A stretch of 49,928 nucleotides of DNA from an uncultured Enterobacteriaceae bacterium (GTDB lineage Bacteria; Pseudomonadota; Gammaproteobacteria; Enterobacterales; Enterobacteriaceae). This document shows, piece after piece, positions 28,708-39,217 of this stretch (the first letter of the stretch is position 1; the number at the start of each line of letters is the position of its first letter). The stretch covers positions 1-49,928 of the forward strand of contig CANRKT010000020.1 of assembly GCA_947631255.1 (NCBI GenBank), read 5' to 3'. A model generated the notes under the pieces. The model was given only the letters and a program-made list of their open reading frames with translations, was not told the DNA's origin and did no database searches. The translations under genes were made by a program, and so were the position numbers.

Positions 28708-31290
28708 ATGCAAGAGCAATATCGCCCGGAAGAGATAGAATCTAATGTCCAGCAACACTGGCAAGAGAAACGTACTTTTGAAGTGACCGAAGACGAAAGC
28801 AAAGAGAAATACTACTGTCTCTCAATGCTACCCTATCCTTCCGGCCGACTACATATGGGCCACGTTCGTAACTACACCATTGGCGATGTTATCGCACGTT
28901 ATCAGCGAATGCTGGGTAAAAACGTGTTGCAACCTATCGGCTGGGACGCATTCGGCCTGCCTGCTGAAGGTGCCGCGGTTAAAAATAAAACCGCACCGGC
29001 CCCCTGGACGTATGAAAATATCGACTACATGAAAAACCAGCTGAAAACGCTGGGATTTGGTTACGACTGGAGTCGTGAGCTGGCGACCTGCACCCCTGAG
29101 TACTATCGCTGGGAGCAACAATTCTTTACCGAGCTGTATAAAAAAGGCCTGGTATACAAAAAAACCTCAGCCGTTAACTGGTGCCCTAACGACCAGACTG
29201 TTCTGGCTAACGAACAAGTGATTGATGGTTGCTGCTGGCGCTGTGACTCCAAAGTTGAGCGTAAAGAGATCCCTCAGTGGTTTATTAAAATCACCGATTA
29301 TGCTGATGAGTTGCTGAATGACCTGGATACTCTGGACCACTGGCCAGAGCAGGTTAAAACCATGCAGCGTAACTGGATTGGCCGTTCTGAAGGGGTAGAG
29401 ATCACCTTTGACGTCGAAAATAGCGCTGAAAAACTGAAAGTCTATACTACTCGCCCGGACACCTTTATGGGTGTGACTTATCTGGCGGTTGCTGCGGGCC
29501 ATCCTCTGGCTAAACAGGCTGCACTTGTGCGCCCTGACGTCGCTGAATTTGTTGAAGCGTGCCGTAATAACAAGGTAGCTGAAGCCGACATGGCGACCAT
29601 GGAGAAAAAAGGCATCGCAACGGGTATCAATGCTATTCATCCGCTGACGGGTGAAGCAGTGCCTGTCTGGGTGGCTAACTTTGTCCTGATGGAATACGGC
29701 ACCGGAGCGGTGATGGCGGTTCCAGGCCACGATCAGCGTGACTGGGAATTTGCCACTAAATATAACCTCTCTATTAAACCCGTTATTTTAAACGCTGACG
29801 GCAGCGAACCGGATCTGTCCGAAGCTGCAATGACCGAAAAAGGTGCGCTGTTTAACTCAGCCGAGTTCGACGGCCTGACTTTCCAGGCGGCTTTCGATGC
29901 TATTGCGAATAAACTGGCTGCTAATGGTGTTGGCGAGCGTAAAGTGAACTACCGTTTACGTGACTGGGGTGTTTCCCGTCAGCGCTACTGGGGTGCCCCC
30001 ATCCCAATGGTGACGCTGGAAGACGGTACGGTGATGCCGACTCCTGAAGACCAGTTGCCGGTGATTTTGCCAGAAGATGTGGTTATGGATGGGATCACCA
30101 GCCCTATCAAAGCCGATCCTGAGTGGGCAAAAACCACCGTTAATGGCCAGCCTGCGCTGCGTGAAACCGATACCTTTGATACCTTTATGGAATCTTCCTG
30201 GTACTATGCACGTTATACCTGCCCAGATTACGATAAAGGGATGCTCGACCCGAAAGCCGCTAACTACTGGCTGCCCGTTGATATCTATATCGGCGGTATC
30301 GAACATGCCATCATGCACCTGCTCTATTTCCGCTTCTTCCACAAACTGATGCGCGATGCGGGCATGGTGACCTCTAATGAACCTGCTAAGCAGTTATTGT
30401 GCCAGGGTATGGTTCTGGCTGACGGTTTCTACTACACCGGTAGCAACGGCGAGCGTAACTGGGTCTCTCCAGCCGATGCTATCGTCGAGCGTGATGAGAA
30501 AGGCCGTATTATAAAAGCACATGATCCAGAAGGTCGTGAGCTGGTCTACGCCGGTATGAGCAAAATGTCGAAGTCGAAAAATAACGGCATTGACCCTCAG
30601 GTAATGGTTGAACGTTACGGTGCTGATACCGTACGTCTGTTTATGATGTTTGCTTCTCCTGCGGATATGACGCTGGAATGGCAAGAGTCTGGTGTGGAAG
30701 GTGCAAACCGCTTCCTGAAACGTGTCTGGAAACTGGTTTACGAGCATACCAGCCGTGGTGCAGCACCAGCACTGGATGCCGCTACGCTGAGCGAAGAAGG
30801 GAAAGCGCTGCGCCGTGATGTACACAAAACCATTTCTAAAGTGACCGATGATATTGGTCGCCGTCAGACCTTTAACACCGCTATCGCCGCAATCATGGAA
30901 CTGATGAACAAGCTGACGCGCGTTGATCAGGACGTTGATGCTAATCGTGCCATCCTTAACGAAGCTCTGTTAGCGGTAGTATCAATGCTTTATCCGTTCA
31001 CTCCGCATGCCTGCTTTGCTATGTGGCAGTCACTGGGTGGTACTGGCGATATTGATAACGCTCCATGGCCACAGGCTGATGAGCAGGCGATGGTTGAAGA
31101 CTCTCGTTTAGTTGTCGTCCAGATCAACGGTAAGATGCGCGGTAAAATTACCGTTCCCGCTAATGCGACTGAAGCGCAAGTTCATGAACGTGCGTTACAG
31201 GAATATCTGGTGGCAAAACATCTTGAGGGCGTAACTATACGAAAAGTGATTTATATTCCGGGTAAATTGCTCAACTTGGTTGTGGGCTAA
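28708..31290 (+). CDS. leuS: Leucyl-tRNA synthetase
   Basis: Class I synthetase charging tRNA-Leu. It has 860 residues, equal to E. coli. The HIGH-type motif HMGH is at 49-52 and the KMSKS motif near residue 620 (KMSKSKNNG). The CP1 editing domain is intact, with the T-rich TTRPDTFMG segment at about 247-255. It is 15 bp ahead of lptE, heading the leuS-lptE-holA-nadD unit. An extended -10-like TGCTATAGG lies near 28633-28641. Confidence 0.98.
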   Translation: MQEQYRPEEIESNVQQHWQEKRTFEVTEDESKEKYYCLSMLPYPSGRLHMGHVRNYTIGDVIARYQRMLGKNVLQPIGWDAFGLPAEGAAVKNKTAPAPWTYENIDYMKNQLKTLGFGYDWSRELATCTPEYYRWEQQFFTELYKKGLVYKKTSAVNWCPNDQTVLANEQVIDGCCWRCDSKVERKEIPQWFIKITDYADELLNDLDTLDHWPEQVKTMQRNWIGRSEGVEITFDVENSAEKLKVYTTRPDTFMGVTYLAVAAGHPLAKQAALVRPDVAEFVEACRNNKVAEADMATMEKKGIATGINAIHPLTGEAVPVWVANFVLMEYGTGAVMAVPGHDQRDWEFATKYNLSIKPVILNADGSEPDLSEAAMTEKGALFNSAEFDGLTFQAAFDAIANKLAANGVGERKVNYRLRDWGVSRQRYWGAPIPMVTLEDGTVMPTPEDQLPVILPEDVVMDGITSPIKADPEWAKTTVNGQPALRETDTFDTFMESSWYYARYTCPDYDKGMLDPKAANYWLPVDIYIGGIEHAIMHLLYFRFFHKLMRDAGMVTSNEPAKQLLCQGMVLADGFYYTGSNGERNWVSPADAIVERDEKGRIIKAHDPEGRELVYAGMSKMSKSKNNGIDPQVMVERYGADTVRLFMMFASPADMTLEWQESGVEGANRFLKRVWKLVYEHTSRGAAPALDAATLSEEGKALRRDVHKTISKVTDDIGRRQTFNTAIAAIMELMNKLTRVDQDVDANRAILNEALLAVVSMLYPFTPHACFAMWQSLGGTGDIDNAPWPQADEQAMVEDSRLVVVQINGKMRGKITVPANATEAQVHERALQEYLVAKHLEGVTIRKVIYIPGKLLNLVVG

Positions 31291-31305
31291 GGCGCAGGAG
31301 GCAAC

Positions 31306-31926
31306 GTGCGACATCCCTTTATCACTTTGCTCATCACCTTTGCGGTATTAATTACCGCAGGGTGTGGCTTTCATCTGCGTGGTACCACGCAGATCCCTGC
31401 CGGGCTTAAAACCCTTGTGCTCAACTCCAGCGACCCTAACGGGCCGCTGAATCGTGAGATCCGTCAGCAATTACTGTTAAACGGCGTCACGATTGTTGAT
31501 GATACAAAACCGGATACCGCTAAAGACATTCCGTCTTTACGTATTATCAGTTCAAGTCTGAGCAAAGATACCGCGTCAATCTTTCAGGATGGTCGTACTG
31601 CGGAATATCAGATGATGATGACAGTAAGGGCTCAGGTTCTGATCCCGGGTCACGATATCTATCCTATCAGCGCCACCTCTTATCGCTCGTTCTTCGATAA
31701 CCCGCTGACAGCACTGGCGAAGGATGCTGAACAGGATTTGATAATCCAGGAAATGTATACCAATGTCGCTCAGCAGCTGATCCGAAAACTTCTCTCGGTC
31801 GATGCAGCAGATCAAGAGTCACGTAAAAAAGAGATGCTGGCGAGTGAGGCAAAAGATCCATCCGCAACGACCACTTCTCCGGTTCAGGTGTCTGCGCCCC
31901 TGTCGGTAACCACCGGTAGCCAATGA
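31306..31926 (+). CDS. lptE: LPS-assembly lipoprotein LptE
   Basis: Outer-membrane lipoprotein plugging the LptD barrel, needed to insert LPS in the outer leaflet. It has 206 residues. The start is GTG, with a strong AGGAGG ribosome site ending 5 nt upstream. The signal peptide ends in the lipobox ITAGC, so Cys20 is lipidated. The core [18 protein letters not shown] and the [16 protein letters not shown] region match the family. The C-terminal tail is low-complexity Ser/Thr/Pro. Its stop overlaps holA by 4 bp. Confidence 0.95.
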   Translation: MRHPFITLLITFAVLITAGCGFHLRGTTQIPAGLKTLVLNSSDPNGPLNREIRQQLLLNGVTIVDDTKPDTAKDIPSLRIISSSLSKDTASIFQDGRTAEYQMMMTVRAQVLIPGHDIYPISATSYRSFFDNPLTALAKDAEQDLIIQEMYTNVAQQLIRKLLSVDAADQESRKKEMLASEAKDPSATTTSPVQVSAPLSVTTGSQ

Positions 31927-32954
31927 TTCGGTTGTATCCAGAGCAACTCCGCGCGCAACTCAATGAAGGGTTGCGCGCAACCTATCTACTGACGGGTAAC
32001 GACCCTCTGCTGCTTCAGGAGAGTCAGGATGCTATTCGTCAGGCTGCCCAGCAACAGGGCTTTGAAGAACACCATACCGTCCAGATTGACACCAGCACAG
32101 ACTGGCAGATGCTCTTTTCCCTTTGCCAGGAACTCAGTTTATTCGCCAGGCGTCAGACGCTGCTGTTACTGCTGCCCGAAAATGGCCCGAATGCCGCCAT
32201 CAATAGTCAGTTAGAAACCCTGGTGAGCCTGTTACATAGCGATATTCTGCTACTGGTTCGTGGTAATAAACTGACCAAAGCCCAAGAAAATGCCGCATGG
32301 TTGGCGCAAATTTCCGATCGTTGTGTCCAGGTAAGCTGTCAGACGCCAGAACAGAACCAGTTACCTCGCTGGGTCGCCCAGCGTGCAAAGCAAATGAACC
32401 TGACGCTTGATGAAGCCGCCAGTCAGCTACTGTGTTACTGCTATGAAGGTAATCTGCTGGCACTTTCACAAGCACTGGAGCGCCTGTCACTGATTTGGCC
32501 TGACGGCAAACTGACACTCCCCCGTGTTGAACAAGCCGTCAGTGATGCCGCTCACTTTAGCCCTTTCCACTGGATTGATGCGCTGCTGGCAGGAAAGAGT
32601 AAACGCGCTTTGCATATTCTGCGTCAACTGCGTCTTGAGGCCAGTGAACCGGTCATTTTGCTACGAACCCTGCAACGTGAATTGCTCCAGCTGGTTCAAC
32701 TCAGGCGTCAAATGGCGACTGTTCCACTGCGGACATTATTCGACAAGCAGCGGGTCTGGCAGAATCGTCGTCCAATATTAACTGAAGCACTGAATCGCCT
32801 GACCTTACCCCAGCTGTATCAAGGGGTTCGTTTATTAGCGCGGATAGAACTGACTCTTAAGCAAGATTATGGTCAGTCCGTGTGGGATGAGCTGGAAGAA
32901 ATTTCATTGCTTATCTGCAACAAGGCACTGCCTGAGGTATTTATCCATGGCTGA
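31923..32954 (+). CDS. holA: DNA polymerase III subunit delta
   Basis: Clamp-loader wrench subunit that opens the beta clamp. It has 343 residues, equal to E. coli. The N-terminus [19 protein letters not shown] and the [15 protein letters not shown] segment are diagnostic, and the C-terminal collar region is complete. It overlaps lptE by 4 bp at its start and nadD by 8 bp at its end, so translation is probably coupled. Confidence 0.96.
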   Translation: MIRLYPEQLRAQLNEGLRATYLLTGNDPLLLQESQDAIRQAAQQQGFEEHHTVQIDTSTDWQMLFSLCQELSLFARRQTLLLLLPENGPNAAINSQLETLVSLLHSDILLLVRGNKLTKAQENAAWLAQISDRCVQVSCQTPEQNQLPRWVAQRAKQMNLTLDEAASQLLCYCYEGNLLALSQALERLSLIWPDGKLTLPRVEQAVSDAAHFSPFHWIDALLAGKSKRALHILRQLRLEASEPVILLRTLQRELLQLVQLRRQMATVPLRTLFDKQRVWQNRRPILTEALNRLTLPQLYQGVRLLARIELTLKQDYGQSVWDELEEISLLICNKALPEVFIHG

Positions 32955-33600
32955 GCCCCCCTTGATGTTGCAGGCTATCTATGGCGGAACCTTTGACCCT
33001 ATTCATTACGGTCATCTTAATTCTGTCACCGCCCTGGCAGAACAAATCTCGCTCAGTCAGGTCATTATTATGCCAAATAACGTGCCGCCTCATCGACCAC
33101 AACCTGAAGCCAGTAGTGAACAGCGGAAAAGAATGGTCGAGCTGGCGATTGCCGATAAGCCGTTATTTACACTGGATTGTCGTGAACTTAAACGCGCCAC
33201 GCCGTCCTGGACGGTTGAAACTCTGGAACAAATTAGGGCGGAAAAAGGCCATCTGCAACCGCTGGCCTTTATTATCGGCCAGGACTCACTACTGAGTTTA
33301 GCGCACTGGCATCGCTGGGAAGAGTTGCTCTCCCTGTGTCATTTACTGGTTTGTCAGCGCCCAAATTATCCTCTCACGATGGAAACGCCTGAGCTGCAAC
33401 AATGGCTGGTCACACACCGTACTCACTCAACTGAGCCACTGCATCAGCAGCCTGCGGGGAAAATTTTTATCGCACCCACTCCATTGTATGATATTGCCGC
33501 CACCACCATTCGAAAGCGTCTGGCGTCCGGACAATCCTGTGATAACCTGGTACCCGCCCCAGTACTGAACTTTATTCACCAGCAACACCTGTACCGCTAG
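32947..33600 (+). CDS. nadD: Nicotinate-mononucleotide adenylyltransferase
   Basis: Joins nicotinate mononucleotide and ATP to give deamido-NAD. The nucleotidyltransferase motif [11 protein letters not shown] is near the N-terminus and the ISATTIR-like motif ([11 protein letters not shown]) near the C-terminus. Length is 217 residues from the ATG at 32947, which has a GAGG 9 nt upstream and overlaps holA; a second in-frame ATG at 32965 would give 211. E. coli has 213. Its TAG stop lies in the CTAG that also ends the convergent immunity-protein remnant. phpB/cobC does not follow. Confidence 0.96.
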   Translation: MAEPPLMLQAIYGGTFDPIHYGHLNSVTALAEQISLSQVIIMPNNVPPHRPQPEASSEQRKRMVELAIADKPLFTLDCRELKRATPSWTVETLEQIRAEKGHLQPLAFIIGQDSLLSLAHWHRWEELLSLCHLLVCQRPNYPLTMETPELQQWLVTHRTHSTEPLHQQPAGKIFIAPTPLYDIAATTIRKRLASGQSCDNLVPAPVLNFIHQQHLYR

Positions 33601-33782
33601 CCCTGTTTAAATCCTGGCTTGCCATTTTTGGCTCGCCACTCTTTGACCTCCTTGACGATACCTTCCGGGCTATCATCCCGATCATCAGGATAAAAAATAA
33701 CGTCAAATCTAGTCATCCCTCGAGGCCAGTCGAAGAAATGGTGAAATGATTGCAACAAAACGGACTTATTAACAGGAGCAGG
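33597..33782 (-). pseudogene. Nuclease-colicin/pyocin immunity protein remnant, C-terminal two thirds
   Basis: The minus-strand frame encodes 61 residues with no ATG until residue 23, and is closed upstream by a stop at 33783-33785. Its end (YPDDRDDSPEGIVKEVKEWR, then [11 protein letters not shown]) is almost the same as the C-terminus of the DNase-colicin immunity proteins Im2 and Im9, which end DDSPSGIV...QWRAANGKSGFKQG. The segment NKSVLLQSFHHFFDWPRG aligns with the third helix region before the HPxGxDxIYYP motif, although here HP reads WP. The first 25 or so residues of the 85-86-residue family are missing or out of frame. No nuclease-domain HHEKPI-type motif is visible upstream, so the partner bacteriocin is gone. 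Confidence 0.75.
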
Positions 33783-33901
33783 TTAGTCCGGGACGAAGCA
33801 TTGTTAGCGGGTACATGTACGGAATTGCAGTCCCTGAAACCTTCACGGATCATCGCCAAGGTTCTGAGGCTTGAAGTATTCATCTCAGAGTAAAGGAGTC
33901 A

Positions 33902-33929
33902 TTGACAGGCTCTGTCAGGCTGTTATGCT
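33902..33929 (+). promoter_or_regulatory. Promoter for the rsfS-rlmH-mrdAB block
   Basis: A perfect TTGACA (33902-33907), a 16-bp spacer and an extended -10 TGT-TATGCT (hexamer 33924-33929) read toward rsfS, about 200 bp downstream. No other gene intervenes, so it probably drives rsfS and the cell-wall genes after it. Confidence 0.65.
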
Positions 33930-34129
33930 CCGCTGCCATTAATTCCTACCCGCTAATAAAGCCATTCTGAAATTGTTTTACAAAAATGGCGATGCAAACT
34001 CTGCCTTGCAATGGGATGATATAGCGCAATGATGGCCCCATGCTTTAATATGGAGTCAAAATAGCCCATCGTCTTGCGTGGTAACGTCGCAGCGGGTCAA
34101 ATCAAACCATTACTCTCTCAGGAGGACTC

Positions 34130-34447
34130 TTGCAGGGTAAAGCATTCCAGGATTTCGTTATCGATAAAATCGATGACTTCAAGGGCCAGGACATCATCGC
34201 TATCGATGTCAAAGGCAAATCAAGTATCACCGACTGCATGATTATCTGTACGGGAACTTCTAACCGTCATGTCGTGTCTATTGCTGAACACGTGGTTCAG
34301 GCTGCGCGCGATATTGGGCTCCACCCAATGGGTGTCAAAGGGATTAATGCCTCTGACTGGGTCGTGGTAGATTTAGGTGAAGTTATTGTTCATGTTATGC
34401 AAGAAGAGAGCCGTCAACTGTACGAACTCGAAAAACTCTGGAGCTAA
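34130..34447 (+). CDS. rsfS: Ribosomal silencing factor RsfS
   Basis: Binds L14 (uL14) and blocks subunit joining in stationary phase or poor medium. It has 105 residues, equal to E. coli (YbeB). The start codon is TTG at 34130 behind a strong AGGAGGA ribosome site. The protein begins [16 protein letters not shown] and ends ELEKLWS as in the family. It is 3 bp from rlmH and probably co-transcribed. Confidence 0.96.
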   Translation: MQGKAFQDFVIDKIDDFKGQDIIAIDVKGKSSITDCMIICTGTSNRHVVSIAEHVVQAARDIGLHPMGVKGINASDWVVVDLGEVIVHVMQEESRQLYELEKLWS

Positions 34448-34450
34448 GTG

Positions 34451-34921
34451 GTGAAGCTGCAACTGGTAGCTGTTGGGACCAAAATGCCTGACTGGGTGCA
34501 AACCGGATTTACCGAGTATTTGCGTCGTTTTCCTAAAGATATGCCGTTTGAACTGGTAGAGATCCCAGCAGGAAAACGCAGTAAAAATGCGGATATCAAA
34601 CGTATTCTTGAAAAAGAAGGCGAAATGATGCTGGCCGCCGCGGGTAAAGGTAACCGGATAGTCACACTGGATATTCCAGGACAACCCTGGGATACCCCAC
34701 AGCTTGCCGTGCAGCTTGAACGCTGGAAACTAGATGGCCGCGATGTAAGCTTATTGATTGGTGGTCCCGAAGGCTTGGCTCCGGCCTGTAAAGCAATGGC
34801 TGAGCAAAGTTGGTCGCTTTCCACACTGACGATGCCTCATCCACTGGTACGTGTTTTGGTGGCTGAAAGCTTGTATCGGGCGTGGAGCATCACGACTAAT
34901 CACCCTTACCATCGAGAGTAA
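34451..34921 (+). CDS. rlmH: 23S rRNA pseudouridine-1915 N3-methyltransferase RlmH
   Basis: SPOUT methyltransferase acting on 70S ribosomes at position 1915. It has 156 residues. The SAM-binding knot motif LLIGGPEGL and the C-terminal [17 protein letters not shown] are present. Two GTG codons are in tandem (34448, 34451); the second gives the [14 protein letters not shown]-terminus of E. coli and is preferred. It lies directly downstream of rsfS. Confidence 0.96.
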   Translation: MKLQLVAVGTKMPDWVQTGFTEYLRRFPKDMPFELVEIPAGKRSKNADIKRILEKEGEMMLAAAGKGNRIVTLDIPGQPWDTPQLAVQLERWKLDGRDVSLLIGGPEGLAPACKAMAEQSWSLSTLTMPHPLVRVLVAESLYRAWSITTNHPYHRE

Positions 34922-34948
34922 ACCTGTGCAAGTCATATCAAACGGCGA

Positions 34949-36850
34949 ATGAAATTACAGAATTCTTTTCGCGACCATTCTGCTGAGTCGGCGGTTTTTG
35001 TACGTCGCGCTCTGGTCGCCTTTTCAGTCATTATATTGATGACGGGCATATTGCTCGTCAATCTCTATCATTTGCAAATACTCCGTTTCGATGATTACCA
35101 GACCAGATCGAATGTGAACCGTATTAAACTGGTTCCTATTCCTCCGACGCGTGGAATTATCTATGACCGAAACGGTACACCACTGGCATCAAACCGTATC
35201 ATCTATCAAATTGAGATGATGCCTGAAAAAGTGGATGACGTGCAGGCCACGCTGGAGTCACTCCGCTCAGTGATAGACCTCACTGATGAAGATATCGCTA
35301 ACTTTAAAAAAGAGCGTTCACGTTCGCACCGCTTTACCTTAATTCCGGTTAAAAATAACCTGACAGAAGTCCAGGTTGCACGCTTTTCCGTGAATCAGTA
35401 CCGCTTTCCCGGTGTCGAGGTTAAAGCCTATAAGCGTCGTTTTTATCCCTATGGTTCTGCCCTGACCCACGTCATTGGCTATGTTTCCAAAATTAACGAT
35501 AAAGACGTTGAACGCCTGAAAAAAGAGGAGAAACTGCCCAACTATGCGGCTACTCGCGATATCGGTAAACTGGGCATTGAACGCTATTACGAAGATATTC
35601 TCCACGGCCAGACAGGTTATGAAGAAGTTGAAGTGAATAACCGGGGTCGTGTTATTCGTCAGCTTAAAGAAGTGCCTCCCGTAGCAGGAAACGATATCTA
35701 TCTGACGCTAGACCTCGAGCTACAACGTTATATTGAAACCCTGTTGGAAGGAAGCCGTGCCTCCGTTATCGTTACAGATCCGAACACTGGCGGGATCCTG
35801 GCACTGGTTTCCATGCCAAGTTATAACCCTAACCTGTTCGTTGATGGTATCTCCACCAAAGATTACTCTGGTCTGCTAAATGACCCCAATACACCGTTGA
35901 TTAACCGTGCCACTCAGGGTGTTTATCCTCCTGCATCCACTGTTAAACCTTATATTGCGGTGGCAGCATTAAGTACCGGGGTGATTACCCGTAATACCTC
36001 ACTGTTTGACCCTGGCTGGTGGCAACTTCCTGGTTCAGAAAAGCGTTATCGTGACTGGAAAAAATGGGGTCATGGACGCCTGAATATTACCAAGTCAATT
36101 GAAGAGTCTGCGGATACTTTCTTCTATCAAGTCGCCTATGACTTAGGGATCGATCGCCTCAGTGAGTGGATGAACAAATTTGGCTATGGCGAATACACCG
36201 GAATTGACCTGGCAGAAGAGCGTTCGGGTAATATGCCCACCCGCGAGTGGAAACTAAAACGCTTTAAAAAGCCCTGGTATCAAGGTGACACTATCCCCGT
36301 TGGTATAGGCCAGGGGTACTGGACCGCTACACCTATTCAAATGAGTAAGTCGTTGATGACCCTGATTAATGACGGTATTGTTCGCGTTCCTCACTTGCTG
36401 ATGAGCCGGGTTGAAAATGGTAAACAAAAACCTTGGACGCAACCACTGGAAGAACCGATAGATGATATTCACTCTGGTTACTGGGAAATAGCGAAAGATG
36501 GCATGTATGGCGTAGCTAACCGTGCTAACGGCACTGCCCATCGCTACTTTGCTAACGCGCCTTATAAAGCAGCCGTAAAATCAGGTACCGCACAAGTTTT
36601 CGGTCTGAAAGCGAATGAAACCTATAACGCCAGTAAAATTGCCGAACGTTTACGTGACCATAAAATGATGGTCGGTTACGTCCCTTATGATAAACCGCAA
36701 TATACCGTGACCATCATTCTGGAAAACGGCGGAGCTGGCCCAGCAGTTGGCACGATGATACGACAAATTTTCGACCATTTAATGATCGGGGATAACAATA
36801 CCGTGCTGCCTGCTGCATTACCGGGTGAATCAGGCGCAGAGGACCAATAG
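34949..36850 (+). CDS. mrdA: Penicillin-binding protein 2, elongasome transpeptidase
   Basis: Class B PBP that cross-links peptidoglycan during cell elongation with RodA. It has 633 residues, equal to E. coli. One N-terminal membrane anchor is at about 20-42. The pedestal domain follows, with [11 protein letters not shown] at about 66-76. The transpeptidase domain has the nucleophile Ser330 in ASTVK, an SAD-type motif in EESADTFFY, and KSGTAQ. The stop overlaps the mrdB GTG by one base. Confidence 0.97.
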   Translation: MKLQNSFRDHSAESAVFVRRALVAFSVIILMTGILLVNLYHLQILRFDDYQTRSNVNRIKLVPIPPTRGIIYDRNGTPLASNRIIYQIEMMPEKVDDVQATLESLRSVIDLTDEDIANFKKERSRSHRFTLIPVKNNLTEVQVARFSVNQYRFPGVEVKAYKRRFYPYGSALTHVIGYVSKINDKDVERLKKEEKLPNYAATRDIGKLGIERYYEDILHGQTGYEEVEVNNRGRVIRQLKEVPPVAGNDIYLTLDLELQRYIETLLEGSRASVIVTDPNTGGILALVSMPSYNPNLFVDGISTKDYSGLLNDPNTPLINRATQGVYPPASTVKPYIAVAALSTGVITRNTSLFDPGWWQLPGSEKRYRDWKKWGHGRLNITKSIEESADTFFYQVAYDLGIDRLSEWMNKFGYGEYTGIDLAEERSGNMPTREWKLKRFKKPWYQGDTIPVGIGQGYWTATPIQMSKSLMTLINDGIVRVPHLLMSRVENGKQKPWTQPLEEPIDDIHSGYWEIAKDGMYGVANRANGTAHRYFANAPYKAAVKSGTAQVFGLKANETYNASKIAERLRDHKMMVGYVPYDKPQYTVTIILENGGAGPAVGTMIRQIFDHLMIGDNNTVLPAALPGESGAEDQ

Positions 36851-36852
36851 TG

Positions 36853-37965
36853 ATGACTGGCGACTCAAACAAAAAGTCTTTCTGGGATAAGATCCATCTT
36901 GACCCAATATTGCTAGCCACCATTGTGGCTCTGCTGGTATTCAGTGCCCTGGTCATCTGGAGCGCCAGTGGCCAGGATATGGAGATGACCGAACGAAAAC
37001 TGGGCCAAATCGCAATTGGTTTCGTGGCCATGCTCGTGATGGCCCAAATTCCACCGCGAGTATATGAAGGCTGGGCACCCTATCTCTATATTATCTGTAT
37101 TATTTTGTTAATCGCTGTTGATGTCTTTGGTGCTATCTCCAAAGGGGCACAGCGCTGGCTCGATTTAGGTATTGTCCGCTTTCAACCCTCAGAGATTGCT
37201 AAAATTGCTGTCCCGCTGATGGTCGCTCGCTTTATCAGTCGAGATGTCTGTCCGCCATCGCTAAAAAATACGAGCATTGCCTTAATCCTTATTTTTATCC
37301 CGACGTTACTGGTGGCAGCCCAGCCGGATCTGGGGACTTCTATCCTGATTGCCTGTTCAGGACTGTTTGTTCTGTTTCTTTCCGGACTGAGCTGGCGGCT
37401 GATTATTATCGCCGCACTGCTGCTCGCAGCATTTATTCCTCTACTTTGGTTCTTCCTGATGCATGACTATCAGCGCTCACGTGTGATGATGTTACTGGAT
37501 CCGGAAAGTGACCCATTAGGTGCGGGTTACCATATTATTCAGTCTAAAATTGCTATCGGTTCCGGAGGTCTACGCGGTAAAGGCTGGTTACACGGAACCC
37601 AGTCACAGCTAGAATTTTTACCCGAACGACATACTGACTTTATTTTTGCCGTCCTGGCCGAAGAGCTAGGAATGATTGGGGTTCTGGTACTACTGGCACT
37701 CTATATTTTGCTGATTGCTCGCGGGCTGTTTATTGCTGCTCATGCACAAACTACCTTTGGCCGTGTCATGGTGGGCGGTCTGATGCTTATCTTATTCGTC
37801 TATGTATTTGTTAATATCGGTATGGTTAGTGGTATCTTACCTGTCGTTGGAGTGCCTTTACCTTTAGTCAGTTATGGAGGGTCGGCACTCATCGTGCTTA
37901 TGGCCGGGTTTGGTATCGTGATGTCGATACATACCCACAGAAAAATGTTATCAAAAAGCGTTTAA
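36853..37965 (+). CDS. mrdB: Peptidoglycan glycosyltransferase RodA
   Basis: SEDS-family polytopic glycosyltransferase that works with PBP2 in rod-shape elongation. It has 370 residues, equal to E. coli. About ten hydrophobic segments are present, along with the family motifs [12 protein letters not shown], the [17 protein letters not shown] loop and [10 protein letters not shown] near the end. The ATG at 36853 gives [18 protein letters not shown]; an adjacent GTG at 36850, overlapping the mrdA stop, is an alternative. Confidence 0.97.
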   Translation: MTGDSNKKSFWDKIHLDPILLATIVALLVFSALVIWSASGQDMEMTERKLGQIAIGFVAMLVMAQIPPRVYEGWAPYLYIICIILLIAVDVFGAISKGAQRWLDLGIVRFQPSEIAKIAVPLMVARFISRDVCPPSLKNTSIALILIFIPTLLVAAQPDLGTSILIACSGLFVLFLSGLSWRLIIIAALLLAAFIPLLWFFLMHDYQRSRVMMLLDPESDPLGAGYHIIQSKIAIGSGGLRGKGWLHGTQSQLEFLPERHTDFIFAVLAEELGMIGVLVLLALYILLIARGLFIAAHAQTTFGRVMVGGLMLILFVYVFVNIGMVSGILPVVGVPLPLVSYGGSALIVLMAGFGIVMSIHTHRKMLSKSV

Positions 37966-37981
37966 TTGGATGAGGGGCGCA

Positions 37982-39076
37982 ATGGTTAAGCAATGGCTTG
38001 GGGTTTGTATCACGGCAGGCTTGCTGACGGCATGTACGTTGAATAATGATGGCCAGCAACCCACAACTCAGGTGCCACCACAGGTAGCCTGTAATGGTGC
38101 TATTGTGGAAATTACCGGCCAGGAGCCACGGTATGAGGCACTGAATCCGTCGCTCAACCAAAATTATCGCCGCGATGGCAAGCAGTATAAAATCGTGACG
38201 AACCCGGCTAACTACAGCGAAGCTGGATTTGCTGCCATCTATGATGGCCCGGTCGACGGCAACCTGACGGCTTCTGGTGAAGAGTTTGACCCAACAGCAC
38301 TGACCATTGCTCATCCGACACTGCCTATCCCAAGTTATGCCCGTATTACCAATATGGCGAATGGTCGTATGCTGGTCGTACGGGTTAATGACAGAGGTCC
38401 TTACGGCACTCGCGATCGCGTTGTCGCGCTGTCACGCGCAACCGCAGACAGGCTGAATACCTCAAATAATACCAAGGTTCGTATTGACCCGATTATTGTC
38501 GCACCGGACGGTACTTTTTCAGGCCCCGGTATGGCCTGTACGACCATGGCAAAACAGACTTACGCCTTACCTGCACGCCCAGACTTAAACAGTGGCCTGG
38601 GCAGTGCGTCTTCGTTCTCTGCGCCACCGACCGCCCCAGATGACGTACGTGCTATCAGTAACAGCGCCTTGCAAAGTGACGATACCATGGGTGCCCCGAT
38701 TAAAAGTGGCGGCTTTTTAGGTGCTCCATCGCCAATGCCTGTGAGTATCCTCGAACAACCAGAGGCACCTGCATCAGAAGCCTCACACCTCGCCCCGATC
38801 GTCGGTACTGCCCCGGCTCAGCGAGCGACACCAACACAGGCAAGTGGTCAGTATGTCGTACAAGTCGCTGCTGTCAGTGACAGCGCACGGGCTCAGCAAC
38901 TTCTTAATAAGCTGAGTCAGCAATTTTCAACACGCGGCGCTATTTCACAAAATGGGGCAATTTATCGCATACAGTTAGGCCCATTTAGTCAGCGTAGTGA
39001 TGCCAGTGCCTTACAGCAGCGCTTGTTGTCAGAAGCGCAGCAACAGTCTTTCATTACCAACGCGCCTGCACGCTAG
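37982..39076 (+). CDS. rlpA: Septal-ring lytic transglycosylase lipoprotein RlpA
   Basis: Outer-membrane lipoprotein with a double-psi beta-barrel domain and a SPOR domain that binds denuded glycan at division sites. It has 364 residues. The lipobox LLTAC places the lipidated Cys at 18. The DPBB domain, at about 75-170, has the active-site segment NDRGPYG, and the SPOR domain covers about the last 75 residues, from GQYVVQVAAV onward. The middle is a low-complexity Pro/Ala/Ser linker. The start at 37982 has a GAGGGG ribosome site; an in-frame ATG four codons earlier is less well placed. Confidence 0.93.
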   Translation: MVKQWLGVCITAGLLTACTLNNDGQQPTTQVPPQVACNGAIVEITGQEPRYEALNPSLNQNYRRDGKQYKIVTNPANYSEAGFAAIYDGPVDGNLTASGEEFDPTALTIAHPTLPIPSYARITNMANGRMLVVRVNDRGPYGTRDRVVALSRATADRLNTSNNTKVRIDPIIVAPDGTFSGPGMACTTMAKQTYALPARPDLNSGLGSASSFSAPPTAPDDVRAISNSALQSDDTMGAPIKSGGFLGAPSPMPVSILEQPEAPASEASHLAPIVGTAPAQRATPTQASGQYVVQVAAVSDSARAQQLLNKLSQQFSTRGAISQNGAIYRIQLGPFSQRSDASALQQRLLSEAQQQSFITNAPAR

Positions 39077-39165
39077 CCGTTAACTGGCATCTGATATGAT
39101 GTAAAGGTTTGTAAGGTTCATTAACAAACTTGTAAGCAAAGTCAGATGCCAGCAAAAAACGCTTT

Positions 39166-39174
39166 TGCTATAGT
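39166..39174 (+). promoter_or_regulatory. dacA extended -10 promoter
   Basis: TGC directly followed by TATAGT (39169-39174) lies 43 bp before the dacA ATG. No -35 match is apparent, which is common for extended -10 promoters. Confidence 0.5.
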
Positions 39175-39217
39175 GGGGCTCATTTTTAATCCCATCACGG
39201 ATGCCGTTGTTTTAACC

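Noticed and set aside
33733-33895. Plus-strand open frame in the nadD-rsfS gap (RLVRDEALLAGTCTELQ...)
   Set aside because: No ATG or ribosome site and no recognised family; it is antisense to the immunity remnant and its upstream debris. It could be a chance frame.
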